Positions 38,964-46,246 of a stretch of 46,246 nt of DNA are shown piece after piece. The notes beneath the pieces are model-generated. The model was not told the DNA's origin. It did not search any database and saw nothing but the letters and a program-made list of their open reading frames with translations. Origin of the DNA: a virus. The stretch covers positions 1 to 46,246 of IMG/VR virus record IMGVR_UViG_3300023097_000007; one strand, written 5' to 3'. How positions within the stretch are numbered: the first letter of the stretch is position 1; each line of letters begins with the position of its first letter. The position numbers were made by a program, and so were the translations under genes.

Positions 38964-39416
38964 ATGGAACTTATTAAAAACATAAAAAAAGATAAGATTA
39001 GGATTGCACAAAATAAAAATCCTGTCCCTATGGATTTGTTTTTATCTTTTTTAACTGTACCTGTTATTCGGAATTTTAATAATTTAGGAAATCATACAAA
39101 TTGGACGGAATTTAGGAATGATGAACATGAATTGATCATAACAGGAGGAGTGTGTAATGGTGGACATTGGCTTGATAATATCCAATATGGATACAAGATG
39201 GATAACCAACATAATAATTGGGTAAATCCTTTTTACCTATGGGATATTATTACAGATTCTGGAAAATCATTTTTCCTTGATTATTATAAATTTGAATTGG
39301 AAGCAGAAGTTACGGCATCAAAAAACCAAATGAACTATTTTAAAGAAAAACTCCGGATTGAAACCGAACACTTCAATAAAATATCTACAGAATTTGCAGA
39401 GTTAAAAAACATTTGA
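38964..39416 (+). CDS. Hypothetical protein (150 aa)
   Basis: The protein has an Asn/Trp/Gly-rich first part (Asn-His-Thr-Asn-Trp-Thr, Gly-Gly-Val-Cys-Asn-Gly-Gly-His-Trp) and a C-terminal coiled helix (Glu-Ala-Glu-Val-Thr-Ala-Ser-Lys-Asn-Gln). It lies between the annealing protein and the nuclease and may assist them. No family is recognised. Confidence 0.6.
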   Translation: MELIKNIKKDKIRIAQNKNPVPMDLFLSFLTVPVIRNFNNLGNHTNWTEFRNDEHELIITGGVCNGGHWLDNIQYGYKMDNQHNNWVNPFYLWDIITDSGKSFFLDYYKFELEAEVTASKNQMNYFKEKLRIETEHFNKISTEFAELKNI

Positions 39417-39441
39417 TTTTAACAAATAATTATAATTTATT

Positions 39442-40269
39442 ATGGCTTTAACAAATAAAAGAACAGGAAGAATTTCTTCAAGCGAAGGCGCCGTTGCTTT
39501 AATGTCAAATGGCAAAGCAAATGACGAACCAGGAGCGCCATTTTATACTTACGTTGATGAATGTATAATGGAAAGGTTTTTTCAACACAGTTTGGAAAAC
39601 TCAGTTGACGTACTCGCTTTTTCGTGGGGAAAGTTATGTGAGAAAATTGTACACGAACTTCTCCCAGAGGAATATCAGTTTCATTCAGACATTACTTATG
39701 AGCATCCAAAATATCCTGAATGGGTTGGAACTCCGGATGGCAGCAAGGAAAAGGAAAGGCTATTGAAAATAGTTACCGAAACAGTAACCGATACAAAATG
39801 TCCGCTCACTCGAAAGTCATTTTATCAATTCATACACCATCTTTATGATTTTGATATGGAGAAAATGACCATCACAAAAAAAGCTAAAATCGACGGAAAG
39901 GAAATTATGGACCGCATTCGTTTCGGTTATATTGATGAAAAAGGATATAAACATGCAGCGCACAAGGATGGTGAGAAATTTTACTGGCAACTTGTCTCGA
40001 ATGCTTGTATTATGGGCGCAAGATTCGCTGAACTAATTGTTTTCATGCCTTACTTTGAAGATATTGAAACGATAAAAGAGTGGAACCGCAGTTTGCCGTC
40101 AGACGAGCAATCATGGCTTATTGAAAGAGCAAAGGACGGTGAGCTACCATATATCTACAAAGAAACTGGAATTGAACGCGTAAATATCATCAGGTTTGAG
40201 GTTCCGGAGGAAGATAAAAAGAAATTAGAGATGAGGGTAAAATTAGCTATTGAACTCATCAACAGATAA
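39442..40269 (+). CDS. YqaJ/lambda-Exo-like recombination nuclease
   Basis: In this 275-residue protein the nuclease core is seen as Trp-Val-Gly-Thr-Pro-Asp-Gly (metal ligand Asp), then Glu-Thr-Val-Thr-Asp-Thr-Lys-Cys-Pro (the D/E-x-K element), a helix with Lys-Ser-Phe-Tyr-Gln-Phe, and Tyr-Trp-Gln-Leu-Val-Ser-Asn-Ala. This is a PD-(D/E)XK nuclease of the lambda-Exo/YqaJ type that degrades one DNA strand to expose single strands for the annealing protein. The N-terminal His/Asn-rich part is unclear. It lies two genes after the annealing protein. Confidence 0.82.
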   Translation: MALTNKRTGRISSSEGAVALMSNGKANDEPGAPFYTYVDECIMERFFQHSLENSVDVLAFSWGKLCEKIVHELLPEEYQFHSDITYEHPKYPEWVGTPDGSKEKERLLKIVTETVTDTKCPLTRKSFYQFIHHLYDFDMEKMTITKKAKIDGKEIMDRIRFGYIDEKGYKHAAHKDGEKFYWQLVSNACIMGARFAELIVFMPYFEDIETIKEWNRSLPSDEQSWLIERAKDGELPYIYKETGIERVNIIRFEVPEEDKKKLEMRVKLAIELINR

Positions 40270-40300
40270 ACCGGAATAGATATTTTTAAATACTACAGAA

Positions 40301-41029
40301 ATGGCGCAAGGTAAAAAAGGAGTTGTTGTTTATGCCGATTGGATTCACAAATTTGAAGAGCTAGAAGACGATGAGGCCGGAAGGCTAATAAAGCATTTTT
40401 TTAGGTACATTAACGACCTTAATCCTGTTGCTCCTGATAGGACTACTAAATTAATGTTTATAGACCTTGAAAATTGCTTAAAACGTGATTTAGTAAAATG
40501 GGAACAACGCGCAGAACGTAGTAGAGAAAATGGTAAAAAAGGAGGAAGACCAAACGAAATAAAAAACCCAGAAAAACCCAGAAAAACCCAACAGGTTATT
40601 TTAAAACCCAGAAAACCTGATAGTGTTACTGTTAATGTAACAGTTAGTGATAATGTAAATGAGAATGATATTCTTTTAAAAAAAGAAACAAAACCTAAGA
40701 TATTTGTGTTCAAGAATGCATTGATAAATTACGGTTTTGAAAAAAAGTTAATAGAAGATTGGTTGATAGTTAGGAAAAATAAAAAAGCCTCGAATACAGA
40801 GACGGCTTTTAAAGCATTTATTTCAGAAATAGAAAGCCGGAATTCCAATATAAATGAAATGCTTAAAATATGTGTTGAAAAAAGTTGGAGCGGATTTAAA
40901 TATACATGGGTCGATAACCTTAAAAATGATAATGATGGAATCACAAAAAAACCAGGAACAGGAACTACAAATGCTGAGTTTAAACAATCCGCAGTCGATG
41001 AAGTTGCTAAACTGTTTGGCAGACAATAA
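40301..41029 (+). CDS. DUF6291-like replication protein (242 aa)
   Basis: The N-terminus (Lys-Lys-Gly-Val-Val-Val-Tyr-Ala-Asp-Trp-Ile, Leu-Glu-Asp-Asp-Glu-Ala-Gly-Arg-Leu-Ile-Lys-His, Leu-Lys-Arg-Asp-Leu, then Asn-Gly-Lys-Lys-Gly-Gly-Arg-Pro) matches the DUF6291 pattern common in Bacteroidota phages next to replication genes. The middle is a Lys/Pro/Thr/Val-rich linker coded by short repeats (40562-40676); the C-terminal part has a helical domain with Trp-Ser-Gly-Phe-Lys-Tyr-Thr-Trp. It is probably a helicase loader or initiator. The next gene starts inside its end. Confidence 0.6.
   Translation: MAQGKKGVVVYADWIHKFEELEDDEAGRLIKHFFRYINDLNPVAPDRTTKLMFIDLENCLKRDLVKWEQRAERSRENGKKGGRPNEIKNPEKPRKTQQVILKPRKPDSVTVNVTVSDNVNENDILLKKETKPKIFVFKNALINYGFEKKLIEDWLIVRKNKKASNTETAFKAFISEIESRNSNINEMLKICVEKSWSGFKYTWVDNLKNDNDGITKKPGTGTTNAEFKQSAVDEVAKLFGRQ
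40562..40676 (+). repeat. Iteron-like repeats inside the replication gene (origin candidate)
   Basis: The block starts with three direct copies of a ten-base AAAAACCCAG-like unit (40562-40591) and a related one near 40603, then a small palindrome TGTTAC...GTAACA and repeats of TAATGTAAATGA kind around 40625-40665. Iterons within an initiator gene are the arrangement seen in lambda O, so an origin here is a reasonable inference. The coding sequence is kept open through the repeats. Confidence 0.4.
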
Positions 41030-41645
41030 TGACATTGAGTTAATTGTTTTGGAAAAAAACCTTAACCTGTCGAAAGCTATCGATGGATTAAAAATATATA
41101 AACTTGAAAAATACGTAGGCGAAATTCCTACGATAACGGCAATTTGTTATTTGATAAATAGATTTAATTCAAATTTCAATGTTGGTAAATCACTAACTCC
41201 GGCACAATCGGCATTATTGGCCTCGGATATTGTAGAAAAATACCCATACGAAACCATTGAAGATATTGTTTTAATGTTTAAAATGGTAAGACAAGGCACA
41301 ATTGGGGATGGAAAAGATTACAAATTAGATGGTCAAAACGTAATGACAAAATGGATCCCTCAATATTTGGACATGAAATATGAACAATTAGAGAGAGACA
41401 AAAAAAGGGAAGTAGCGGAAATGAATAGCATGACTTCTGATAATTCAGTCCAGATATATTATAAAAAATTACGCGAAAAAAAAGCAGCAAAAGAAAAAGA
41501 CGAACAAATACGATCAGATATTGATAAAATGGTTTTGAATATGGACATGCAAATGCTAGAAGACACAATTACAGATTGGAGTTCAAAACCTGAAATGAAA
41601 AATTATATTGATTATTTGAAGAGAAAAAGACAAGTTATAAAATAA
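40971..41645 (+). CDS. Hypothetical replication-associated protein (about 224 aa)
   Basis: In-frame starts at 40926, 40932, 40935, 40971 and 40998 all lie inside the previous gene; 40971 (Met-Leu-Ser-Leu-Asn-Asn) or 40998 is most likely. The protein has a helical first half (Pro-Thr-Ile-Thr-Ala-Ile-Cys-Tyr-Leu), a Leu-Thr-Pro-Ala-Gln-Ser-Ala-Leu-Leu-Ala segment and a Lys-rich end. I suspect the DUF6633-type group seen near phage replication genes, but this is not certain. Confidence 0.5.
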   Translation: MLSLNNPQSMKLLNCLADNNDIELIVLEKNLNLSKAIDGLKIYKLEKYVGEIPTITAICYLINRFNSNFNVGKSLTPAQSALLASDIVEKYPYETIEDIVLMFKMVRQGTIGDGKDYKLDGQNVMTKWIPQYLDMKYEQLERDKKREVAEMNSMTSDNSVQIYYKKLREKKAAKEKDEQIRSDIDKMVLNMDMQMLEDTITDWSSKPEMKNYIDYLKRKRQVIK

Positions 41646-41674
41646 AAAAATATTAAGAACATAAAAACAAAAAC

Positions 41675-43861
41675 ATGAATAAAAATTATAATGAATTTTT
41701 AGAAACCAAACGAAAAACATTTTTGGAGTCAGGTTTTAAAGTAGCAGAAAACAAATTAAACCCAAAACTGAAAGACTTTCAAAAATTTGGAGTTATGGTT
41801 GCATTGCAAAAAGGGCGTTTTGCTTTCTTTTTCGATTGTGGTTTAGGTAAAACATTTTCTCAATTAGAATGGTCAAAACAAGTATCTATCAAAACAAAAA
41901 AACCTGTTATTATTTTAGCACCTCTGGCGGTGGTTGAACAAACTAAAGAAGAAAGCATAAAGTTTGGGATTGAAATAGATTGCTTTGATATTAACAATTA
42001 TGAACAATTACACAATTTGGATTTGTCAAAATATGGGGGGTGCGTTCTTGATGAGAGTAGTATTTTAAAAGGTAAAGATGGTAAAACATCCGATTTAATA
42101 TTATCATCTTTTAAAAATTTTCATTATAAACTGTGTTGCACTGCCACGCCGTCACCTAACGATCATATGGAATTAGGACAGCATAGCGAATTTTTAGGAG
42201 GAATGTCTTACGCAGAAATGTTGGCCATGTTTTTTGTTCATGATGGTGGAGAGACTTCAAAATGGAGATTAAGGAAGCATGCAAAAGATGCATTTTGGAA
42301 ATATGTAGCAAGTTGGAGTATCGCTATTGACAATCCGGCAACACTTGGATTTAATTCTGATGGATACGACTTACCTGAGATAGAATATATTGAACATATT
42401 ATAAAAATGGAAAATGATAGCAGTAATCTTTTCGGAGATGTTTCTGTTTCAGCAACAGAGTTACACAAAGATTTAAATAAATCTTTTGATAAAAGAATTC
42501 TAAAAACATTAGAATTAGTTAATTCAAATAACAATCAATGGATAGTTTGGGGGCTGAAAAATTCTGAAACTGATGCAATATCAAAACTATTAGATAATGC
42601 TGTTAATGTTCAAGGATCTGACAAAGCAGAATGCAAAGCAAAAAACTTAAATGGGTTTTCAAAAAATGAATTTAAAACACTTGTCACAAAAACATCTATT
42701 GCTTCATTTGGAATGAATTATCAACAATGTAGTCAAATGGTATTCATGTCCTATGATTTTAAATTTGAACAATTTTATCAAGCAGTAAGACGGTGCTATA
42801 GATTTGGGCAAAAACAAAAAGTCACAATACATATATTAATACCGGAAAGCCAAACAAATGTAAGAGCGTCAATATTGGAAAAAGAAAAACAACATTTTGA
42901 ACGTATTCGAGAAATGTCAAAATATTCAGCACAAACTAATTATAAATCATCTAAATCAAAATTTATGATACCATCCAAAGAGATTAAAACAGACGATTAC
43001 CATTTAATAAATGGAGATTGTGTACAGGAAATAAAAAAATTAAATGATAATTGCGCAGATATAATTGTGTTTTCACCTCCATTTGCAGAATTGTACGTTT
43101 ATAGCGATAAAGAAGAAGATATGGGAAATGTATCTGACTATAAACAATTTGAGCATCATTTTAAATATCTCATACCAGAATTAAAAAGAACACTTAAGCC
43201 GGGCCGTATATGTGCCATACATTGTATGGACCTACCAATCCAAAAAGGGAAAGAAGGCTATATAGGTTTGCGTGATTTTTCAGGAATGTTAATAGACTGG
43301 TTCCAGGATCAGGGGTTTATTTATCATGCCCGTACAACAATATGGAAAAACCCTGTCACAGAAATGCAAAGAACAAAAGCATTGGGATTATTGCATAAAA
43401 CAATAAAAAAGGACTCAGTAATGAGCCGTGTTGGTATACCAGATTATATTTTGTTTTTCAGGAATGAAGGAGACAATGAAATACCGATAGCCCATCAAGA
43501 TAAAGATCCAAGTCAATTAAATTATTTACCGGTTGACCTTTGGCAAAAATACGCATCTCCCGTATGGATGGATATCGATTACGGAAGAACTTTACAATAT
43601 CGATCTGGCCGTGACGGTAACGATGAAAAACACATTGCGCCATTACAATTAGATACTATAGAAAGAATATTGCATTTATATAGTAATGAAGGAGATACTG
43701 TTTTAAGTCCTTTCGGTGGTATTGGATCAGAAGGTTTTTCGGCTATTAAACTAAATCGTAAATCAATTAGCATAGAACTAAAAGAAAGTTATTTTTCGCT
43801 AAACTCGGCAAATCATAAAGCTATAGTCCAAGAAAAAAAATCTACATTAACATTGTTTTGA
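41675..43861 (+). CDS. SNF2-type helicase fused to a DNA methyltransferase (728 aa)
   Basis: Residues 1-430 form a helicase: Walker A Asp-Cys-Gly-Leu-Gly-Lys-Thr (54-60), a Asp-Glu-Ser-Ser in place of DEAH (126-129), motif III Thr-Ala-Thr-Pro-Ser (156-160) and motif VI Gln-Ala-Val-Arg-Arg-Cys-Tyr-Arg-Phe-Gly-Gln (369-379). Residues 440-715 form an amino-methyltransferase: Asn-Gly-Asp-Cys, catalytic Ser-Pro-Pro-Phe (467-470, as in N4-cytosine or N6-adenine enzymes) and the AdoMet motif Leu-Ser-Pro-Phe-Gly-Gly-Ile-Gly-Ser (677-685). Both modules look intact. Substrate and target bases are not known. It could modify replicating phage DNA. Confidence 0.85.
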   Translation: MNKNYNEFLETKRKTFLESGFKVAENKLNPKLKDFQKFGVMVALQKGRFAFFFDCGLGKTFSQLEWSKQVSIKTKKPVIILAPLAVVEQTKEESIKFGIEIDCFDINNYEQLHNLDLSKYGGCVLDESSILKGKDGKTSDLILSSFKNFHYKLCCTATPSPNDHMELGQHSEFLGGMSYAEMLAMFFVHDGGETSKWRLRKHAKDAFWKYVASWSIAIDNPATLGFNSDGYDLPEIEYIEHIIKMENDSSNLFGDVSVSATELHKDLNKSFDKRILKTLELVNSNNNQWIVWGLKNSETDAISKLLDNAVNVQGSDKAECKAKNLNGFSKNEFKTLVTKTSIASFGMNYQQCSQMVFMSYDFKFEQFYQAVRRCYRFGQKQKVTIHILIPESQTNVRASILEKEKQHFERIREMSKYSAQTNYKSSKSKFMIPSKEIKTDDYHLINGDCVQEIKKLNDNCADIIVFSPPFAELYVYSDKEEDMGNVSDYKQFEHHFKYLIPELKRTLKPGRICAIHCMDLPIQKGKEGYIGLRDFSGMLIDWFQDQGFIYHARTTIWKNPVTEMQRTKALGLLHKTIKKDSVMSRVGIPDYILFFRNEGDNEIPIAHQDKDPSQLNYLPVDLWQKYASPVWMDIDYGRTLQYRSGRDGNDEKHIAPLQLDTIERILHLYSNEGDTVLSPFGGIGSEGFSAIKLNRKSISIELKESYFSLNSANHKAIVQEKKSTLTLF

Positions 43862-43866
43862 AAATA

Positions 43867-43947
43867 TTTACAAAAAAATTAAACAAAAACAACATTTCGC
43901 ATTAAATAAAATCATATATTTGCGTTAAACAAAAAACATATATCGTG
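43867..43947 (+). repeat. 81-bp promoter repeat, copy 2
   Basis: Equal to 36057-36137 except for two bases. It holds a TATATTTG promoter and the GTG start of the gene at 43945. Confidence 0.9.
43915..43922 (+). promoter_or_regulatory. Promoter in the 81-bp repeat, before the gene at 43945
   Basis: TATATTTG, identical in context to 36105-36112. The likely start is near 43929 and the GTG start follows at 43945. Confidence 0.6.
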
Positions 43948-44391
43948 AAAACATTAACTTTAAAGACGGGCAAAGCCATGGAAGTATTATGTCTGGCTTT
44001 GGAGATTTCTTCAAAATCATTGATCGACAAAGTTATTGATGGACTTGATGATTTAGGATGTATCGAAAACCATTTCACCGACGCCGGACAGACTGTAAAA
44101 GAAGTTTTGGAAAAATCAAATATTCCTCTATGGGAATTTGTCACTGTTATTGGCTTGCCGTATGTTACCGGAGATATTATGAAAATGATTGGTGAAATTT
44201 TACTGTGGGGAGATGCTGACCAATGTCCAGAATGCGGAAGCGAGATTATTATCACCAACGATGGATTCGATGATTTTGAATGGGAAGAACACCGATGTGT
44301 GAATCACAATTGCGGTTATTCTACAACTACGGAGCCTGATTTTGACACAATGAAAGGCGGTAAGGATTACAATGCAGATTTTAATATTTAA
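43945..44391 (+). CDS. Zinc-ribbon-like early protein (148 aa, GTG start)
   Basis: The protein begins in the promoter repeat with GTG. The C-terminal half contains Asp-Gln-Cys-Pro-Glu-Cys-Gly-Ser (first zinc knuckle), an acidic strand, and Arg-Cys-Val-Asn-His-Asn-Cys-Gly-Tyr (second knuckle), making a zinc ribbon. The N-terminal half is helical. It heads the last early operon, which is co-directional through the contig end. Confidence 0.65.
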   Translation: MKTLTLKTGKAMEVLCLALEISSKSLIDKVIDGLDDLGCIENHFTDAGQTVKEVLEKSNIPLWEFVTVIGLPYVTGDIMKMIGEILLWGDADQCPECGSEIIITNDGFDDFEWEEHRCVNHNCGYSTTTEPDFDTMKGGKDYNADFNI

Positions 44392-44401
44392 AACTTAAAA
44401 A

Positions 44402-44847
44402 ATGAACTCACTCACATTAGAAGAACTGTCCTGTTATATGCCTTGGAAAATACAATTGAGAATAGAAGAAAATTATTTGCGTTATACTTCGGTCAGAAGT
44501 TAATTTGTAATGCGACTCATAGTGTTCAAAATTTTACTGTTGATGGTTTTAATTTAGTTGCTGGTAGCCATAAGGATGATTATTTAGAACTACGCCCATT
44601 ATCATCTATAACGGATGAAGAATCGATTGAAATAGGAAGATTAAATGGAAGTTTCGACGAGCCCCCGTTTAGTTATAGTACAACCATACAAGCGGTGAAA
44701 GAATCATTACTTGAAGTTTTTAAGTTGGACAATTTTAATATGCCAATTCACACTATTGATTACCTGCGTTCGAAAGGCTTCGCAATCCCGTTTAACGGCT
44801 TATCCGTCGAAAAACAGATAGAATACGGATGGATAAAACTAACCTAA
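44402..44847 (+). pseudogene. Frameshifted early gene (or programmed shift)
   Basis: Frame A: ATG 44402 reads Met-Asn-Ser-Leu-Thr-Leu-Glu-Glu-Leu, Tyr-Met-Pro-Trp-Lys and stops at 44501-44503. Frame B is open from before 44402 to 44847 without an ATG (TTG at 44443) and carries Leu-Glu-Leu-Arg-Pro-Leu-Ser-Ser-Ile-Thr and Gly-Phe-Ala-Ile-Pro-Phe-Asn-Gly-Leu-Ser. A family common in flavobacterial phages begins as frame A and ends as frame B, so one indel, near the A-rich stretch about 44463-44475, has split the gene. Sequencing error, decay or programmed frameshifting are possible. Confidence 0.55.
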
Positions 44848-44859
44848 CCAACAGAAACC

Positions 44860-45120
44860 ATGAAACAAAACAGCGCTATACAAAATGCAATTGAGAAAAT
44901 GGAATTAAATTTATATCATAACCCTGTATCACAAAGATGCAACGATATGGATGACGCAATGAGATACGCAATTAAAATCCTTAAAGAAGCATTACCGGAA
45001 GAAGAAATGCAGATTAAAGAAGCTTTTGAAATTGGATTCCGAAATGGAATATTAATTCCGCATAAAATAAATAAAACATCGTTAGACTACTTCACCGAAA
45101 CATTCAATACTAACGATTAA
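44860..45120 (+). CDS. Small early protein (86 aa)
   Basis: The 86-residue protein has two helices (Ala-Ile-Gln-Asn-Ala-Ile-Glu-Lys-Met; Ala-Met-Arg-Tyr-Ala-Ile-Lys-Ile-Leu-Lys-Glu-Ala) and an end with Lys-Glu-Ala-Phe-Glu-Ile-Gly-Phe-Arg-Asn-Gly. The Glu-Ala-Phe-Glu pattern recurs in small early proteins of these phages. The function is unknown. Confidence 0.6.
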   Translation: MKQNSAIQNAIEKMELNLYHNPVSQRCNDMDDAMRYAIKILKEALPEEEMQIKEAFEIGFRNGILIPHKINKTSLDYFTETFNTND

Positions 45121-45131
45121 AGATAAAAATC

Positions 45132-45578
45132 ATGATCAACACAAAAGAATCTAAAGCGAACGCTATTAAAGTAGCATATGGAGAACATTGGCAAACCGTT
45201 GAAATGGAAGTAGACGAAAACGGATGGTTTTCTTCTGGAACAACCGACCGGCAAGTTTTTGAACATCAATTACGTTCAATTGGGATAGATGCATCTATGA
45301 TAGATCAAAAAGGTGTTTTAGACCCTGTTACCTGGAACAAAACAAAATTCATGCGCCCTAAGTCATTACGAGGCATTGAAGACAACAACGGATGGACTAA
45401 AATAGAGACTAATGCAAGTAATTTACCTAATGAAATGGGTGATTTTTTCGGTCTTTTTCCAGATGGTACAATTTCCTGTTTTTGGTTTAATCCAGACGAT
45501 AATTTTGACATCGATTTGTTCACAAATGAACTGACCCATTATCAGCCAATAATCAAACCACAACCTCCAATATATTAA
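45132..45578 (+). CDS. Early protein, intact paralogue of the 36.8-37.2 kb split gene (148 aa)
   Basis: The protein joins the two parts that are separated at 36794-37204: an N-terminal Glu-Ser-Lys-Ala-Asn-Ala-Ile-Lys-Val-Ala-Tyr-Gly-Glu and a C-terminal domain with Asn-Asn-Gly-Trp-Thr-Lys-Ile-Glu, Leu-Pro, and His-Tyr-Gln-Pro-Ile-Ile-Lys-Pro-Gln-Pro-Pro-Ile-Tyr (DUF551-like). Its middle has Asp-Ala-Ser-Met-Ile-Asp-Gln-Lys-Gly-Val-Leu. The last 33 nt equal 37172-37204. Confidence 0.65.
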   Translation: MINTKESKANAIKVAYGEHWQTVEMEVDENGWFSSGTTDRQVFEHQLRSIGIDASMIDQKGVLDPVTWNKTKFMRPKSLRGIEDNNGWTKIETNASNLPNEMGDFFGLFPDGTISCFWFNPDDNFDIDLFTNELTHYQPIIKPQPPIY

Positions 45579-45590
45579 CACCTTTTAAAA

Positions 45591-46040
45591 ATGGAAAACA
45601 ATAATCAGAATACAAAATTAATCGGGATGGTTGAATTTGTTATTAACCTTTCAGAGAAAATCAACTTTTGCAATTCAGCAAACATTAGCCTAAAAGCATT
45701 AGGGTTTGATAGAATAACTAATTACGCCAAATTTCTTTCAAAAGAATTAAAGTTGAGTTATTTCATTCCCTGTACATTGGATGGTGTGCCGTTGAAAGAG
45801 CCTGAAAAATTTAAATATTTTGACTATCTTAATCCAAAAGGCATGGATGATTGTATAGATTATTTTGAGGCACAGCAACGAGTGTTGTTTAGCGGGTGGA
45901 ATATTTCAAATGACAAAAAATACATAGTTTCCGGAAACAATTGGATTGGAATAAGTTTTAAAAAGCTTAAAACTGTTGAAAGACTCGTAAAATACGATTT
46001 AACCCTCACCAATTCAGCTTTAAAAGAAATATTTAATTAA
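45591..46040 (+). CDS. Hypothetical early protein (149 aa)
   Basis: The 149-residue protein is mixed helix and strand, with Asn-Phe-Cys-Asn-Ser-Ala-Asn and Ala-Leu-Gly-Phe-Asp-Arg-Ile in the first half, Phe-Ile-Pro-Cys in the middle and Trp-Ile-Gly-Ile-Ser-Phe near the end. No family is recognised. It precedes the junction-crossing protease gene by 6 nt. Confidence 0.6.
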   Translation: MENNNQNTKLIGMVEFVINLSEKINFCNSANISLKALGFDRITNYAKFLSKELKLSYFIPCTLDGVPLKEPEKFKYFDYLNPKGMDDCIDYFEAQQRVLFSGWNISNDKKYIVSGNNWIGISFKKLKTVERLVKYDLTLTNSALKEIFN

Positions 46041-46046
46041 AACGAT

Positions 46047-46246
46047 ATGAAATACATACAAAAAGAATCTTACGGATGCGGATTATATGCCGTAGCAAAC
46101 GCAATAAATTTAGGTGATGATTTTGTTACTCTAGAAAGGATTGAACAAAGTAAAATACACGGAAATTCAATAGGACAGCTTTCTAAATGGATGCAAGATT
46201 CTGGATACCCATTTTTTATTGAGGTTTTGTATTACAACCATGTAGG
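46047..46246 (+). CDS. C39/papain-like cysteine protease candidate, 5' part (gene crosses the contig ends)
   Basis: The ATG at 46047 opens the 156-residue protein that continues at base 137 after joining the ends (overlap 46111-46246 = 1-136). This part encodes Met-Lys-Tyr-Ile-Gln-Lys-Glu-Ser-Tyr-Gly-Cys-Gly, where Gln5 could form the oxyanion hole and Cys11 the nucleophile of a C39-type peptidase. The rest is described at 1-407. Confidence 0.6.
   Translation, partial: MKYIQKESYGCGLYAVANAINLGDDFVTLERIEQSKIHGNSIGQLSKWMQDSGYPFFIEVLYYNHV
46111..46246. repeat. Terminal direct repeat, right copy
   Basis: Same as 1-136 but with A at 46120 in place of G at 10. Confidence 0.9.

Noticed and set aside
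1-46246. tRNA genes, integrase or lysogeny module
   Set aside because: No tRNA cloverleaf and no integrase-like catalytic motif were recognised on either strand by reading; a dedicated search could still find a tRNA.

Overview
The window is almost certainly the complete genome of a tailed dsDNA phage of siphovirus type infecting a Bacteroidota host, most likely a Flavobacterium-like bacterium. Bases 1-136 recur at 46111-46246 with one mismatch, so the contig closes on itself and the unit genome is about 46,110 bp; one gene runs across the ends. The host assignment rests on the AT-rich sequence, repeated Bacteroidota promoter cores of the form TAnnTTTG (some with a TTG 19-21 bases upstream), A-rich start regions, and protein families usual in flavobacterial phages and bacteria (DUF3127, DUF6291, a Bacteroidota-type secreted adhesin, TIGR04255). 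No integrase, excisionase or CI-like repressor was recognised, so a lytic or lysis-prone lifestyle is the simpler reading.

Layout. 0-6.4 kb: early or middle DNA-metabolism genes (a C39-like cysteine protease across the junction, a zinc-finger protein, NinG, a small C5-cytosine methyltransferase, a coiled-coil protein and a DUF3127 OB-fold protein). 6.4-16.6 kb: packaging and head (TerS, a DnaQ-like exonuclease plus small genes, TerL, portal, prohead protease, major capsid protein, connectors, probable major tail protein). 16.6-17.7 kb: two tail-completion or chaperone-like genes. 17.7-25.5 kb: a block on the minus strand (membrane protein, tape measure, a start-less ORF, a decayed transposase, a TIGR04255 moron, a large tail protein). 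25.8-30.9 kb: plus-strand distal tail and fibre genes, including an adhesin with a signal peptide. 31-34.3 kb: a KilA-N protein, small genes and a broken lipoprotein gene. 34.3-35.9 kb: lysis (membrane/holin candidates and a GH73 endolysin). 36-46.2 kb: early and replication genes (HTH protein, Rad52/Sak-like annealing protein, YqaJ/lambda-Exo-like nuclease, DUF6291 protein, a helicase-methyltransferase fusion, small early genes).

How the genes work together. Sak-like annealing protein, exonuclease, DUF3127 protein and NinG form a recombination set split across the circular map. Two DNA methyltransferases probably protect the DNA from restriction. TerS/TerL, portal, protease and capsid form an HK97-type head pathway. 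The membrane proteins and GH73 enzyme release progeny.

The most notable feature is regulatory. At least four operons (portal, KilA-N, 32.2 kb, 36.1 kb), and probably terS, begin with a TAnnTTTG promoter, a short structured leader and an intrinsic terminator just before the first gene. In the leaders at 30.9-31.05 and 32.06-32.18 kb, the terminator loop is perfectly complementary (9 and 8 nt) to a segment near the inferred 5' end, and the first also contains a 7-bp antiterminator pairing. This suggests a phage-wide attenuation or antitermination system, or a family of small RNAs. All functions are read from sequence motifs only; no searches were run.
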